Below, piece after piece: positions 1 to 7,964 of a stretch of 64,000 bases of DNA. The notes under the pieces were generated by a model that was given only the letters and a program-made list of their open reading frames with translations, made no database searches and was not told the origin of the DNA. Both the position numbers and the translations under genes were made by a program. This DNA comes from Modestobacter italicus (lineage in GTDB: Bacteria > Actinomycetota > Actinomycetes > Mycobacteriales > Geodermatophilaceae). The stretch lies in the NCBI RefSeq assembly GCF_000306785.1, contig NC_017955.1, forward strand, positions 1,984,001 to 2,048,000, in the 5' to 3' direction. The stretch's first letter is position 1. Each line of letters begins with the position of its first letter.

Positions 1-434
1 GGGTGAGCAGGTCCACCAGGCCGATGCGGTCGTAGAACTCCCGCCGCACCCGGTCGCCGACGTCGTAGACCTCCTCGGCGCCGTCACCGGCCGGGTCGAT
101 GTGCACCCGGTAGGGCCGGCTGCCCCGCGGCGCGTCCACCGCCGCCACGATCTGCCGGGCGACCTCCGTCGGGTCGGCGTCGGGCGGGGACAGCTCCGCC
201 AGCCGTGCCCCGACCTGCTCCATGAGGCCCGCGTACCGGCCCTCGTAGGCGGCCGCCACCGCCTCGTCGGCCGCGTGACCGGCGTGGGCGGAGTGGTTGG
301 TCCCGGTGGTGAACGACCCGGGCACCACGATGGTGGTCTCGATCCCGAAGCGGGCCAGCTCGGCGGCGTAGCTGACCGCCAGGGAGTCCTCGGCCGCCTT
401 GGCCGCGAAGTAGGGCGCCAGGTAGGGCGGCGCG
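1..434 (-). pseudogene. SDR oxidoreductase, 3' remnant (5' half missing)
   Basis: Reading the minus strand from about 434 gives an open frame beginning near TAPPYLAPYFAAKAAEDSLA and running off the window at base 1. The Y-x3-K dyad of short-chain dehydrogenases (YFAAK) is present, followed by the usual VVPGSFTTGT loop and a helical C-terminal region. The Rossmann N-terminus, with its glycine-rich NAD(P) motif and roughly the first 150 residues, is absent. At about 434 the similarity ends abruptly and the opposite strand carries the tail of an MFS transporter. A protein without the nucleotide-binding half cannot be a working dehydrogenase, so I call it a remnant. The exact breakpoint (about 430-438) is inferred from where each family's sequence stops making sense; the true 3' end lies outside the window. 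Confidence 0.7.
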
Positions 435-569
435 GTCGTCGGCGGGCTGCTGGTCGACCGGGTCGATGCGAGCGCTCCGCTCGTCGCCGGTGGCACCGCC
501 GCGCTCGTCGGGGAGGTGCTGCTGACGAGCCTGCGCCGACGACAGGCCGCAGGTCAGCGCGCCGGCTGA
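435..569 (+). pseudogene. MFS transporter, last-helix remnant
   Basis: The frame reads VVGGLLVDRVDASAPLVAGG, then a hydrophobic stretch, an arginine-rich tail (SLRRRQ) and a TGA at 567-569. This matches the last transmembrane helix and cytosolic tail of a drug/proton-antiporter-type major facilitator protein. There is no start codon or ribosome binding site, and the first eleven helices are missing. It abuts the SDR remnant on the other strand, both lacking their 5' parts, which is what an internal deletion across a divergent SDR/MFS pair would leave. The assignment rests on a short stretch and is moderately sure. Confidence 0.5.
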
Positions 570-594
570 GGCGCGCCGGCCGGCCCGGGGACGA

Positions 595-864
595 TCACGG
601 CCACGCGGGGGCGGCGGCGAGCGGGGGGTGGGTCACCGGGATGAGGTGCGCCCGGTACTCGTCCTCCAACGCCTCGTTGAGGGCCTGGGCGAGCACGTCC
701 TGCTGCCCGGGCTCCAGCTGCGTCAGCCCGTGCAGGAAGCCGTCGAGGTCGAGCACGTCCCCGGTGCCGGTCAGCGCCGCGTACCGGACCCACAGCTCCG
801 GCAGCGTGAGCTCGACCCGCACCCGGGCCGCGTCCAGCTGCCGGCGCCGCCCGTCGGGGGTCAC
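595..864 (-). CDS. small conserved hypothetical protein
   Basis: An 89-residue soluble acidic protein that I do not recognise. I chose the GTG at 864 because a GAGG element lies just upstream and the longer frame to 1023 is a low-complexity Arg/Gly/Pro stretch typical of non-coding GC-rich DNA. The core (VRVELTLPELWVRYAALTGTG, then a Leu/Asp-rich amphipathic segment ending in EDEYRAHLIPV) looks like an alpha-helical bundle with normal codon use. It has no signal peptide, membrane segment or cysteine. It stands alone beside the deletion scar. Confidence 0.55.
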   Translation of the reverse strand: MTPDGRRRQLDAARVRVELTLPELWVRYAALTGTGDVLDLDGFLHGLTQLEPGQQDVLAQALNEALEDEYRAHLIPVTHPPLAAAPAWP

Positions 865-1161
865 CGTGCGACCTCGACGACTCTGACGCTGCTCGGACGG
901 GGTGTTCTCGGCATGGCCCAACTCCGGTCGTCTGGCACCGGGGGGGGGTGACCGCGGCAGGGACCCCGACCTGAGGCCCCGGGAACGCACGCCGGCTGCT
1001 CCACGTGCACGTGCACCCCGCACCTTACGCCGGACCCGGCCCGGGAGCGGCCCGCGAGCGCGCCGGGCCTCAGGGCCCGTCAGGGACGACGACTGCGCCG
1101 GGCAGCGCGCCGGTGACTGCCCGGGCGGACGACGGGGTGACCGCGGACGGGCACGACCAGC
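865..1161. other. intergenic region, no gene seen
   Basis: Just under 300 bases between the small hypothetical and the aldo/keto reductase. It contains a run of nine G near 941, a short palindrome of the CACGTGCACGTG type near 1002, and GC-rich sequence with short open frames that all look like Arg/Pro/Gly shadows. It must hold the promoter of the 595-864 gene, but I see no convincing -10 element. The reductase run on the minus strand ends at 1162 without an obvious long terminator hairpin. Confidence 0.4.
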
Positions 1162-2190
1162 TCAGAGGGTGCTGCCGGAGGGGGCGGCCCACGGCTCGAC
1201 GGCGGCCACCTCCTCGGCGGTGAGGTCGGGGCCGCTGAGCGCCTGCATGTTGGCCTCCAGCTGGGCGACCGAGCTGGCGCCGATGATCGCGGTGGTGACC
1301 CGCGGGTCGCGGAGCACCCAGCGCAGCGCCAGCTGGGCCAGGGTCTGCCCGCGTGCGCCGGCGATCTCGTCCAGCGCCCGGGCCCGGGCGACCAGGTCCT
1401 CGGTGACGTCGTCGGTGGACAGGTAGGCGCTGCGGGTGGCCCGCGAGCCCTCGGGGACCCCGTTCAGGTAGCGGTCGGTGAGCCGGCCCTGGGCGAGCGG
1501 GGAGAAGACGGCGACCCCGGCCCCGGCGGTGGCGGCGGCGTCGAGGACGCCGGCCTCCACGTGCCGGTCGAAGATCGAGTAGCGGGGCTGGTGCATCGTC
1601 AGCGGGGTGCCGAGCTCGGCCAGCAGCTCGGCGGCGCGGGCGGTGTCGGCGGGGGAGTAGTTGGAGATGCCGACGTACAGCGCCTTCCCGGCCCGGACGA
1701 CGGCGTCCAGCGCGCCCATCGTCTCCTCCAGCGGGGTGTCGGGGTCCCGGCGGTGGGAGTAGAAGACGTCGACGTAGTCCAGGCCGGTGCGGCGCAGCGA
1801 CTGGTCCAGGCTGGCCACCAGGTACTTGCGGGAGCCGCCGTCGCCGTAGGGGCCGGGCCACATGTCGTAGCCGGCCTTGGTGGAGATCAGCAGCTCGTCC
1901 CGGTAGGGGCGCAGGTCGCTGGCGAGCACCGCACCGAAGGTGGTCTCGGCCGCGCCGTAGGGCGGGCCGTAGTTGTTGGCCAGGTCGATGTGGGTGACCC
2001 CGAGGTCGAAGGCCCGCCGCAGGATCGCCCGCGGGGTGGCCAGCGGCCGGTCGGCGCCGAAGTTCTGCCACAGCCCGAGGGAGATCGGCGGCAGCAGCAG
2101 CCCGCTGCGGCCGGCCCGCCGGTAGTCCGTCGCCGTGTAGCGGTCGGCGGCGGGGGTCCAGGCGCGGTCGGTCCGGTCGTCGGTGATCAC
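1162..2190 (-). CDS. aldo/keto reductase, YghZ/Gpr-like
   Basis: A 342-residue NADPH-dependent (beta/alpha)8 barrel of the aldo/keto reductase superfamily. The catalytic tetrad is visible: Asp and Tyr in HIDLANNYGPPYG, Lys in LISTKAGYD and His in YSHRRDPDTP. The segments LGLWQNFG and DMWPGPYGDGGSRKYL are those of the YghZ/L-glyceraldehyde 3-phosphate reductase subgroup (AKR14), so the likely role is reduction of small aldehydes such as methylglyoxal or L-G3P in the cytoplasm; the substrate is inferred. It is the last gene of the minus-strand run that begins with the YCII protein, 25 bases after the amidase. Length is normal for the subgroup. Confidence 0.85.
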   Translation of the reverse strand: MITDDRTDRAWTPAADRYTATDYRRAGRSGLLLPPISLGLWQNFGADRPLATPRAILRRAFDLGVTHIDLANNYGPPYGAAETTFGAVLASDLRPYRDELLISTKAGYDMWPGPYGDGGSRKYLVASLDQSLRRTGLDYVDVFYSHRRDPDTPLEETMGALDAVVRAGKALYVGISNYSPADTARAAELLAELGTPLTMHQPRYSIFDRHVEAGVLDAAATAGAGVAVFSPLAQGRLTDRYLNGVPEGSRATRSAYLSTDDVTEDLVARARALDEIAGARGQTLAQLALRWVLRDPRVTTAIIGASSVAQLEANMQALSGPDLTAEEVAAVEPWAAPSGSTL

Positions 2191-2215
2191 CCGGTGATGA
2201 TCGCAGCCCGGCGGG

Positions 2216-3571
2216 TCAGCGCCCCAGCGCGGTCTCCACCCGGCGGGCGGTCGCCAGCAGGGCGACGTCCCCGCCCGGCAGGGCCTCGAGGGAGAGGCCG
2301 ACGGGCAGGCCGGCGCGGGTCGTCCCGGCGGGCAGGGAGAGGGCCGGCATCCCCGCGGTCGAGCCGGGACCGGTGTTGCGGATGGTGGTCAGGAAGACCG
2401 GCACCTGCCGGCCGTTGAGCTCGGTCGTGTCGTCGTCGCCCAGCGGCGGCGCGGGCAGCGGCACCGTCGGGTACACGAGGGCGTCCAGCGGGTCGGCCCC
2501 GGCGGGCCGCAGGGCGGCGGCGTAGGCGGCGCGCAGCCGCTCCCGGGTGGCCAGCGCCTGCGCGTGCACCGCCGCGGTGAAGGTCCCGCTCGCCGCGGCC
2601 TCGAGCGCGCCGCGGACGTCGGGTGAGGCCACCTGGGCCAGCACGTCGGCCAGGGTGAGCCCGCGCTCCGGTCCGGGCAGCGTCGCCAGGTAGGCGGGCA
2701 GGTCCTGGGCCAGCTCGGCGAAGACGATCGGGAAGCCGCACTCGGCGTCCAGCGCGTGGGCGTCCGCGACCCGCACCTCGACCAGCTCGACGCCGGCGGC
2801 GGCCAGCTGCTCCAGCGCCCGCTCGGTGCAGGCGGCGACCTCGGGGTGCAGGTCGTCGTAGAACCCCTCGCGCGGCACCCCCAGCCGCAGCGGCCGGCCC
2901 GACGGCGGCGCCGGAGCGGCCTCGCCGGTGACGAGCGCGTCGACGAGCGCCACGTCGGCCACCGAGGTCGCGAGCACCCCGGCGGTGTCCCGGGTGCGGG
3001 AGATGGGCACCGTGCGGCCGGTGCCCCAGCGGCCGACCGTCGGGCGCCAGCCCACCACCCCGCAGTGCGCTGCCGGCACCCGCAGCGACCCGCCGGTGTC
3101 GGTGCCCAGCGCCAGGGGCACGACCCCGGTCGCGACGGCGACGGCGGACCCGCCCGAGGAGCCGCCGGCCGAGCGGCTGCGGTCGTGCGGGTTGCGCACC
3201 GGGCCGAAGGCGGCGTTGTTGCTGGTGATGCCCAGCGCCAGCTCGTGCAGGTTGGTCTTGCCGATCACCGCAGCGCCGGCCGCGCGCAGCTGCGCCACCG
3301 CGTGCTGGTCACGGCCCGGCCGGGAGCCGCGGAGGGCCGGGGTCCCGCCGGTGGTGGGCAGGTCGACGGTGTCCAGGTTGTCCTTGACCGCGAGCGGGAC
3401 GCCGGCGAGCGGGCCGGTGCCGGGCTCCGGTGCGTCGGCGACCGAGAGGAAGGCGCCGAGGTCGGCGGCGTCGCGGGCCGCCCGGGTGCTCGCGGCGACC
3501 ACCTCCGCCGCCGAGGAGGAGGCGATCCGCTGGCGTACCTGGTCCACTCCGGGAGGCTGCACGGACGGCAT
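2216..3571 (-). CDS. amidase (AS family), indoleacetamide/mandelamide hydrolase type
   Basis: A 451-residue amidase-signature enzyme that hydrolyses a carboxamide to acid and ammonia. The Ser-cisSer-Lys triad is visible: Lys in LAVKDNLD, the first Ser in GGSSGGSAVAVA and the nucleophile in TDTGGSLRVPAA. I chose the ATG at 3571, followed by an ordinary amphipathic N-terminus; the longer frame upstream is a shadow of the amidohydrolase gene. A small hairpin (3582-3599) overlaps the ribosome binding site. The spacing of 28 bases to the upstream amidohydrolase suggests co-transcription, and the pair could act in sequence on a cyclic or acyl amide. Family sure, substrate unknown. Confidence 0.85.
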   Translation of the reverse strand: MPSVQPPGVDQVRQRIASSSAAEVVAASTRAARDAADLGAFLSVADAPEPGTGPLAGVPLAVKDNLDTVDLPTTGGTPALRGSRPGRDQHAVAQLRAAGAAVIGKTNLHELALGITSNNAAFGPVRNPHDRSRSAGGSSGGSAVAVATGVVPLALGTDTGGSLRVPAAHCGVVGWRPTVGRWGTGRTVPISRTRDTAGVLATSVADVALVDALVTGEAAPAPPSGRPLRLGVPREGFYDDLHPEVAACTERALEQLAAAGVELVEVRVADAHALDAECGFPIVFAELAQDLPAYLATLPGPERGLTLADVLAQVASPDVRGALEAAASGTFTAAVHAQALATRERLRAAYAAALRPAGADPLDALVYPTVPLPAPPLGDDDTTELNGRQVPVFLTTIRNTGPGSTAGMPALSLPAGTTRAGLPVGLSLEALPGGDVALLATARRVETALGR

Positions 3572-3599
3572 CGTGGCACGTGCCTCCCGCCGGGAGGGC

Positions 3600-4784
3600 T
3601 CAGCTGACCTGCCAGACCCGCCAGAGCGCCGCAGGGTCGGACAGCGGGTCGCCGTGCACCAGCACGAGGTCGGCGGGGCCGCCCACCCGGAGGACGCCCG
3701 CCTCCGGTTCGCCCAGCAGCTGCCCGCCGTTGCGGGTGGCGGCCGCGAGCGCCTGCCAGGGCTCCAGCGCGGCCTCCACCAGGCACTCCACCTCCCACGC
3801 GAGCTGGTTGGCCCGGGTCGAGCCACCCCCGAAGTCGGTGCCGGAGGCGATCAGGACACCGGCCCTGGCCGCCAGCCGCACGCTCTCGTGCGCCCGCTCG
3901 CGCCGCTCGGCGATCTGCGCCTCGCTCTCCTCGCCGGCGAACCGGGGGAGCGTCGTCGTCCGGGAGAAGGTCCGCCACGACTCCAGCACGCTGAGCGTCG
4001 ACACCAGCGCCACCCCGTGGGCGGCCATCAGCCCGGCGACGTCGGCGTCCAGGGTGAAGCCGTGCTCCAGCGAGGCCACCCCCGCCTCGGCCCCCGCCCG
4101 GGCGCCCGGCAGGGAGCTGGAGTGGGCGGCGACCCGGGCGCCCCGCTCGGCCGCGGCCGCCACGACGCGGCGCACCTCGTCGACGGTGAACGGCGAGGTG
4201 TCCGCGTCCGGACCGTCGAGGTAGAGCTTGACCAGGTCCGCGCCGTCGTCCAGCTGCGCCAGGGCCGCAGCGAGCAGCGCGTCCCCGTCGGTCACCTCCA
4301 CCGCCAGCCCGCCGGGCAGCGACCCCCGCTGGGAGATCCAGGTGCCGGCCGCCCGCACGTAGGGGTACTCGCGGTGGCCCGCCCACCGGTCGCGCACCCC
4401 GAGCGCCAGGCCTCGGACCCGGCCGTCGACGGGGTCGGTGCCCGTCGGGGAGCCGACGTCCCGGGCCCACCGGACCCCGGCGGACCGCAGCAGCCGGGCG
4501 TTGTCCTCGGCCACCGCGACCAGCCGCACGGGCGGGTCGAAGCCGCGGTCGACCCAGTGCGCCCCGCCCGGCATGGTCAGGTGGCTGTGGCTGTCGACCA
4601 GGCCCGGGACGACCACGGCGCCCGAGCAGTCGACCACCTCGGCGTCGGGCCCGGGGTCCGGCTCGTCGTCGGCCGGGCCGATCCAGCGGACCCGGTCGTC
4701 CTCGACCTGGACGCTGACGTCCCGGACGAGCTCGGGTCCGGTCCCGTCGGCCAGCGCTGCTCCCCGGTACACCGTCGTCGCCAT
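3600..4784 (-). CDS. amidohydrolase (imidazolonepropionase-like)
   Basis: A 394-residue metal-dependent hydrolase of the amidohydrolase superfamily. The N-terminal beta-sandwich leads to the metal motif PGLVDSHSHLT (HxH). Later come VKLYLDG (candidate carbamylated Lys), VAAHSSS and LEHGFTL (metal-binding His residues) and ASGTDFGGG (catalytic Asp), in the order seen in imidazolonepropionase and prolidase-like members. The closing GGPADLVLVHGDPL is the usual C-terminal strand. There is no signal peptide, so it is cytoplasmic. It lies 51 bases downstream of the DUF2332 gene and 28 upstream of the amidase, within the ECF sigma-led run. The substrate cannot be read from sequence. Confidence 0.85.
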   Translation of the reverse strand: MATTVYRGAALADGTGPELVRDVSVQVEDDRVRWIGPADDEPDPGPDAEVVDCSGAVVVPGLVDSHSHLTMPGGAHWVDRGFDPPVRLVAVAEDNARLLRSAGVRWARDVGSPTGTDPVDGRVRGLALGVRDRWAGHREYPYVRAAGTWISQRGSLPGGLAVEVTDGDALLAAALAQLDDGADLVKLYLDGPDADTSPFTVDEVRRVVAAAAERGARVAAHSSSLPGARAGAEAGVASLEHGFTLDADVAGLMAAHGVALVSTLSVLESWRTFSRTTTLPRFAGEESEAQIAERRERAHESVRLAARAGVLIASGTDFGGGSTRANQLAWEVECLVEAALEPWQALAAATRNGGQLLGEPEAGVLRVGGPADLVLVHGDPLSDPAALWRVWQVS

Positions 4785-4835
4785 GCGCCGAGCCTGGCAC
4801 GGCCGGTCGGGTGCCGCCCGGCGTCGACGCCCAGG

Positions 4836-5897
4836 TCAGGGGGCGGCCAGCCAGGACAGCAGCCGGCCCCGCGACCAGCAGCGGCCCAGGGCCTCGGCGC
4901 GCACGGCCGACCCGTCGAGGACCACCAGGCCGATGGTGCTGTGGCCCGAGGCAGGTCTGTCCCCGAGCGTGGGGACCTCCGGCGCGACCCCGACCCCCTC
5001 GACGGCCACCCAGGCCACCGGCCGGTCGGCGGCCACCTCCTGCAGCCGGTGCAGCAGCCGCAGCCGTCCCGCGGGCGGGAGGCGGGAGAGCGCCCAGGTG
5101 GAGGTGACGACCGGCAGCGCGTCGGCGGGCACCGCGGCGACGGCCTCGGGCAGCAGCGCGACGGCGTCGCCGCGCAGCAGCAGCGGCGGGTCCGCCGCGG
5201 CCAGGGCCAGCTCGGCGTCGAGCCGGGCAGCCATCTCCGGCCGGTCCGGCGCCAGGCAGGCGCGCAGCCACCGGACGTCGTCGGGGTCGCTGACGTCGAG
5301 CGGTTCGCGGTCGATGCCGACCCGGGCGACGACCGGGGGCACCGCGCGGGTCGGGGCGGGCCGGTCCCCCACGCGGGTGGCGGTCAGCTGCACCGGGGAC
5401 AAGGCGTCGCCCAGCGTCCGCCCGTCGCTGTAGGTGACGCCCACCCGGCCGGCGTCCAGGTCGAACCCGGCTCCGCAACCGACGGAGACCAGCCCGACCG
5501 CGTCCGCGCCCACCCGGCGGGCCGCCTCCGCGACGGCCGGGGCCAGCACCGGGGCGTGCCCGGTCTCGTCGGGCCGGGTCCGCCGGCGGACGGCCAGGGC
5601 GGCCACCGCCGCGGGCACCCGCCGCAGCGTGTCGACCGCCGCGTCCGCGGCGGCGTCGCCGTCCCCGGCGGCGTACGCGGCGGCGAGGGCCGGGGCGTGC
5701 CCGGCCAGGGCGAGGTCGTGCAGCGCGGCGAGGACCACCGCCGGCTGCCGCCTGCGGGCCGGCACCGCCGCCAGCGCCCGCAGCGCGTCGTCCGATCTGC
5801 TCAGCGCCACCGCGACCCGTGCCTGCAGCGGCGACCGCGCGGCCTCGACCTCGCCGAACCGGCGGAACACCTCGGCCGTCGTCCGGGGGTCAGCCAC
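4836..5897 (-). CDS. DUF2332 family protein
   Basis: A 353-residue cytoplasmic protein of the actinobacterial DUF2332 family, recognised by its opening (FRRFGEVEAARSPLQARVAVAL), the VVLAALHDLAL segment and the central VGLVSVGCGAGFDLDAG, which resembles the nucleotide-binding glycine loop of a Rossmann or methyltransferase-like fold. The ATG at 5897 overlaps the end of the sigma factor gene by 8 bases, so translation is probably coupled. The function is unknown in the family. Its place inside an ECF42-type operon suggests that it belongs to the same stress or metabolite response. Confidence 0.75.
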   Translation of the reverse strand: MADPRTTAEVFRRFGEVEAARSPLQARVAVALSRSDDALRALAAVPARRRQPAVVLAALHDLALAGHAPALAAAYAAGDGDAAADAAVDTLRRVPAAVAALAVRRRTRPDETGHAPVLAPAVAEAARRVGADAVGLVSVGCGAGFDLDAGRVGVTYSDGRTLGDALSPVQLTATRVGDRPAPTRAVPPVVARVGIDREPLDVSDPDDVRWLRACLAPDRPEMAARLDAELALAAADPPLLLRGDAVALLPEAVAAVPADALPVVTSTWALSRLPPAGRLRLLHRLQEVAADRPVAWVAVEGVGVAPEVPTLGDRPASGHSTIGLVVLDGSAVRAEALGRCWSRGRLLSWLAAP

Positions 5898-7050
5898 CGG
5901 CGCGGTGGGTGTTGAGCCGGGCGGCCTGGCGGGTCAGGTGGTCCCGCTCGGCGAGGTCCGGTGCCCGGTGCGCGGCCTCGGCGTACAGCCGGGCCGCGGT
6001 CGCCAGGTCGCCGTCGCGCTCGTGCAGGTACGCCGCGACGGCGGTGTACCGCGGCAGCCCGGCGTCCAGCTCCGCGAGCGCGGCCAGGCCGGCGCGGGGC
6101 CCGTCGGCCTCGCCCACCGCCACCGCGCGGTTGAGCCGGACGACGGGACTGCCGGTGAGCCGCACCAGCTCGTCGTACCACTCGACGACCTGCACCCAGT
6201 CGGTCTCCGCGGCGGTCCGCGCGTCGGCGTGCAGGGCGGCGATCGCCGCCTGGGCCTGAAACTCGCCCAGCCGGTCCCTGGCCAGGGCGGCCTGCAGCAC
6301 CGCCACGCCCTCGGCGATCGCTGCGGTGTCCCACCGGCTGCGGTCCTGCTGCGCCAGCGGCATCAGGCGGCCGTCCGGCGCGGTCCGGGCGGCCCGCCGG
6401 GCGGAGGTGAGCAGCATGAGGGCCAGCAGCCCGCCCGCCTCGGGGTGGTCGACCGCGGTGGCCAGCTGCCGGGTCAGCCGGATCGCCTCGGCGACGAGGT
6501 CGACGTCGCCGGAGTAGCCCTCGTTGAAGACCAGGTAGAGGACGCGCAGCACGGTGGCGACGTCGCCGGGGGCGTCGAAGCGCACGTCGGAGACGGTGCG
6601 CTTGGCCCGGCTGATCCGCTGCGCCATGGTCGCCTCGGGCACCAGGTAGGCCCGGGCGATCTGGCGGGTGGTCAGCCCGCCGACCGCGCGCAGCGTGAGC
6701 GCGACCGCGGACGACGGGGTCAGCGAGGGGTGCGCGCAGAGGAAGTACAGCTGGAGCGTGTCGTCCACCGCCGGGACGGGGCCGGGCGCCGGCTCGACCT
6801 GGACGACGTCCTCCCGCCGGCGGCGGGCGACCTCCGCCCGGGTCGCGTCCAGGAACCGGCGCCAGGCGACGGTGACCAGCCAGCCCTTCGGGTCGCGGGG
6901 CGGGTCGGCCGGCCAGACGCGGAGCGCCTCGACCAGCGCGTCCTGCACGGCGTCCTCGGCCGCCGCGAAGTCGGCTCCGCGGCGGACGAGGACCCCGAGC
7001 ACCCCCGGCGTCAGGCTCCGGAGCAGGACGGCGTCCACCGGGGCGCTCAC
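5890..7050 (-). CDS. ECF sigma factor, ECF42-like with C-terminal TPR extension
   Basis: A 386-residue RNA polymerase sigma-70 family protein. The N-terminal half carries sigma region 2 (EDAVQDALVEALRVWP, DPKGWLVTVAWRRFLD) and region 4 (AVALTLRAVGGLTTRQIA and the recognition helix VPEATMAQRISRAKR). About 200 residues follow with LYLVFNEGYSG, LLALMLL and tandem helical repeats (WYDELVRLTGSPVVRLNRAV), the extension typical of group ECF42. The GTG at 7050 overlaps the stop of the YCII gene as GTGA. No anti-sigma factor is encoded nearby, as expected for ECF42, where the extension is thought to control activity. Group assignment follows from the extension plus the DGPF neighbour. Confidence 0.88.
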   Translation of the reverse strand: MSAPVDAVLLRSLTPGVLGVLVRRGADFAAAEDAVQDALVEALRVWPADPPRDPKGWLVTVAWRRFLDATRAEVARRRREDVVQVEPAPGPVPAVDDTLQLYFLCAHPSLTPSSAVALTLRAVGGLTTRQIARAYLVPEATMAQRISRAKRTVSDVRFDAPGDVATVLRVLYLVFNEGYSGDVDLVAEAIRLTRQLATAVDHPEAGGLLALMLLTSARRAARTAPDGRLMPLAQQDRSRWDTAAIAEGVAVLQAALARDRLGEFQAQAAIAALHADARTAAETDWVQVVEWYDELVRLTGSPVVRLNRAVAVGEADGPRAGLAALAELDAGLPRYTAVAAYLHERDGDLATAARLYAEAAHRAPDLAERDHLTRQAARLNTHRAGG

Positions 7051-7454
7051 TCCGTGATCATCGGCGCCTCGGTCAGGAAGGGGCGCACCTCGAGCCACTC
7101 GTGGATCGGCTGCCCGCCCGAGCCGGGGGCGGCCGACAGCTCCCCGGCCAGCTCGACGGCGCGCTGCTCGCTGTCGACGTCGATCACCATCCAGCCGGCG
7201 ATCAGGTCCTTGGTCTCGGCGAACGGCCCGTCGGTGACCGGCGGTCGGCCCTCGCCGTCGTACCGGACCCACATGCCCTGGTCGGACAGCGCCTGGCCGT
7301 CGACGAACTCACCGCTCTCCTCGAGCTTCGCGGCGAAGTCGTGCATGTACTGGACGTGCGCCGAGACCTCCTCCGGCGTCCACTGGTCCATCCGCACGTC
7401 GTTCACGGCTGCCGGCGCGCCGCGGTAGTGCTTGAGCAGCAGGTACTTGGCCAT
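7047..7454 (-). CDS. YCII-related (DGPF) protein
   Basis: A 135-residue soluble protein of the YciI/DGPF family, a ferredoxin-like alpha/beta fold. The signature VTDGPFAETKDLIAGWMVID is complete, with the usual opening MAKYLLLKHYRG and closing HEWLEVRPF. DGPF proteins are the standard genomic partners and reported targets of ECF42 sigma factors; their biochemical role is not settled. The ATG at 7454 is preceded by GAGGA. A candidate ECF42 promoter lies about 50 bases upstream at 7503-7529, so this gene is probably the first of the operon that continues through the sigma factor. Confidence 0.9.
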   Translation of the reverse strand: MAKYLLLKHYRGAPAAVNDVRMDQWTPEEVSAHVQYMHDFAAKLEESGEFVDGQALSDQGMWVRYDGEGRPPVTDGPFAETKDLIAGWMVIDVDSEQRAVELAGELSAAPGSGGQPIHEWLEVRPFLTEAPMITE

Positions 7455-7502
7455 CGTGGTCCTCCTCGGTGTGGCGACCCATCGTGGTCGCTGCACCCCG
7501 GG

Positions 7503-7529
7503 GACGGAACCGGTCCGCGGTTCTCGACA
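7503..7529 (-). promoter_or_regulatory. candidate ECF42-type promoter
   Basis: On the minus strand TGTCGA (plus positions 7524-7529) is followed after 17 bases by CGTC (7503-7506), about 50 bases upstream of the YCII start codon. As I recall it, the motif reported for Streptomyces ECF42 targets is TGTCGA at -35 with CG(A/T)C at -10, and this is an exact fit. It would make the sigma factor autoregulatory. The motif match is seen directly; the function is inferred. Confidence 0.6.
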
Positions 7530-7549
7530 CGACCGGCCTGCGGACGCCC

Positions 7550-7583
7550 GAGGGCCCGCCGACCCCGTGGTCGGCGGGCCCTC
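7550..7583 (-). terminator. 15-bp perfect hairpin
   Basis: Two perfect 15-base arms (7550-7564 and 7569-7583) with a 4-base loop lie 33 bases beyond the stop of the excisionase-type regulator on the minus strand. No T-run follows, which is normal for actinobacterial terminators. It also insulates the ECF42-type promoter just downstream. Confidence 0.7.
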
Positions 7584-7616
7584 TGGCTGTGCCTGTGCTG
7601 CGAGTCGAGCCCCGCG

Positions 7617-7964
7617 TCAGGCGACGTCGGTGCGGGCGTCGGCCAGGTACTCGCGGACCGCCGTCTCGGGGACGCGGAAGGAGCGGCCGACGCGGACGGC
7701 GGCCATCTCGCCGCCGTGCACGAGGCGGTACACGGTCATCTTCGACACCCGCATGATCGCGGCGACCTCGGCCACGGTCAGGAAGGAGACGGCCGGGCGC
7801 GGCGCGGGCCGCTGCACGACCGGACCGGCCGGCATCGGGCGCGGGCCCACGGGGCGCTGGCCCATCGGGCCGGCGCCGGGCACGGCAGGCCGGGTGTAGG
7901 GACGCTGGCCGTAGGTGGCCTGGCGGGGGAGGGCCGGAGCGGGGGAGCGCTGGGGCAGGGACAC
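7617..7964 (-). CDS. excisionase-type HTH regulator with Pro-rich N-terminus
   Basis: A 115-residue protein. Residues from about 60 to 110 form a winged helix-turn-helix of the excisionase/MerR-like class (SFLTVAEVAAIMRVSKMTVY, then a RVGRSFRVPETAV wing), close in kind to the small mycobacterial protein Rv0500A. The first 60 residues are a disordered Pro/Arg/Gln-rich tail with repeated GP, RP and QR pairs. I chose the GTG at 7964 because AGAGGA lies at good spacing; the much longer upstream frame is the antisense of the GAF-ANTAR gene. It is likely a DNA-binding developmental or housekeeping regulator with its own terminator. Confidence 0.75.
   Translation of the reverse strand: MSLPQRSPAPALPRQATYGQRPYTRPAVPGAGPMGQRPVGPRPMPAGPVVQRPAPRPAVSFLTVAEVAAIMRVSKMTVYRLVHGGEMAAVRVGRSFRVPETAVREYLADARTDVA

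Noticed and set aside
941..949. Run of nine G, considered as phase-variable tract
   Set aside because: It is in non-coding sequence away from a promoter I can define, and G-runs of this kind occur by chance at this GC level.
3582..3599. Small hairpin over the amidase ribosome binding site, considered as RNA regulator
   Set aside because: A 6-7 bp stem around GGGAGG arises easily in this sequence; no aptamer-like structure accompanies it.
2928..5915. Very long plus-strand open frame (about 995 codons) and similar frames antisense to real genes, e.g. 3265-5478 and 19094-22987
   Set aside because: Their translations are Arg/Gly/Pro/Ala-rich with no domain, and they lie opposite well-supported genes; high GC removes stop codons from the other frames.
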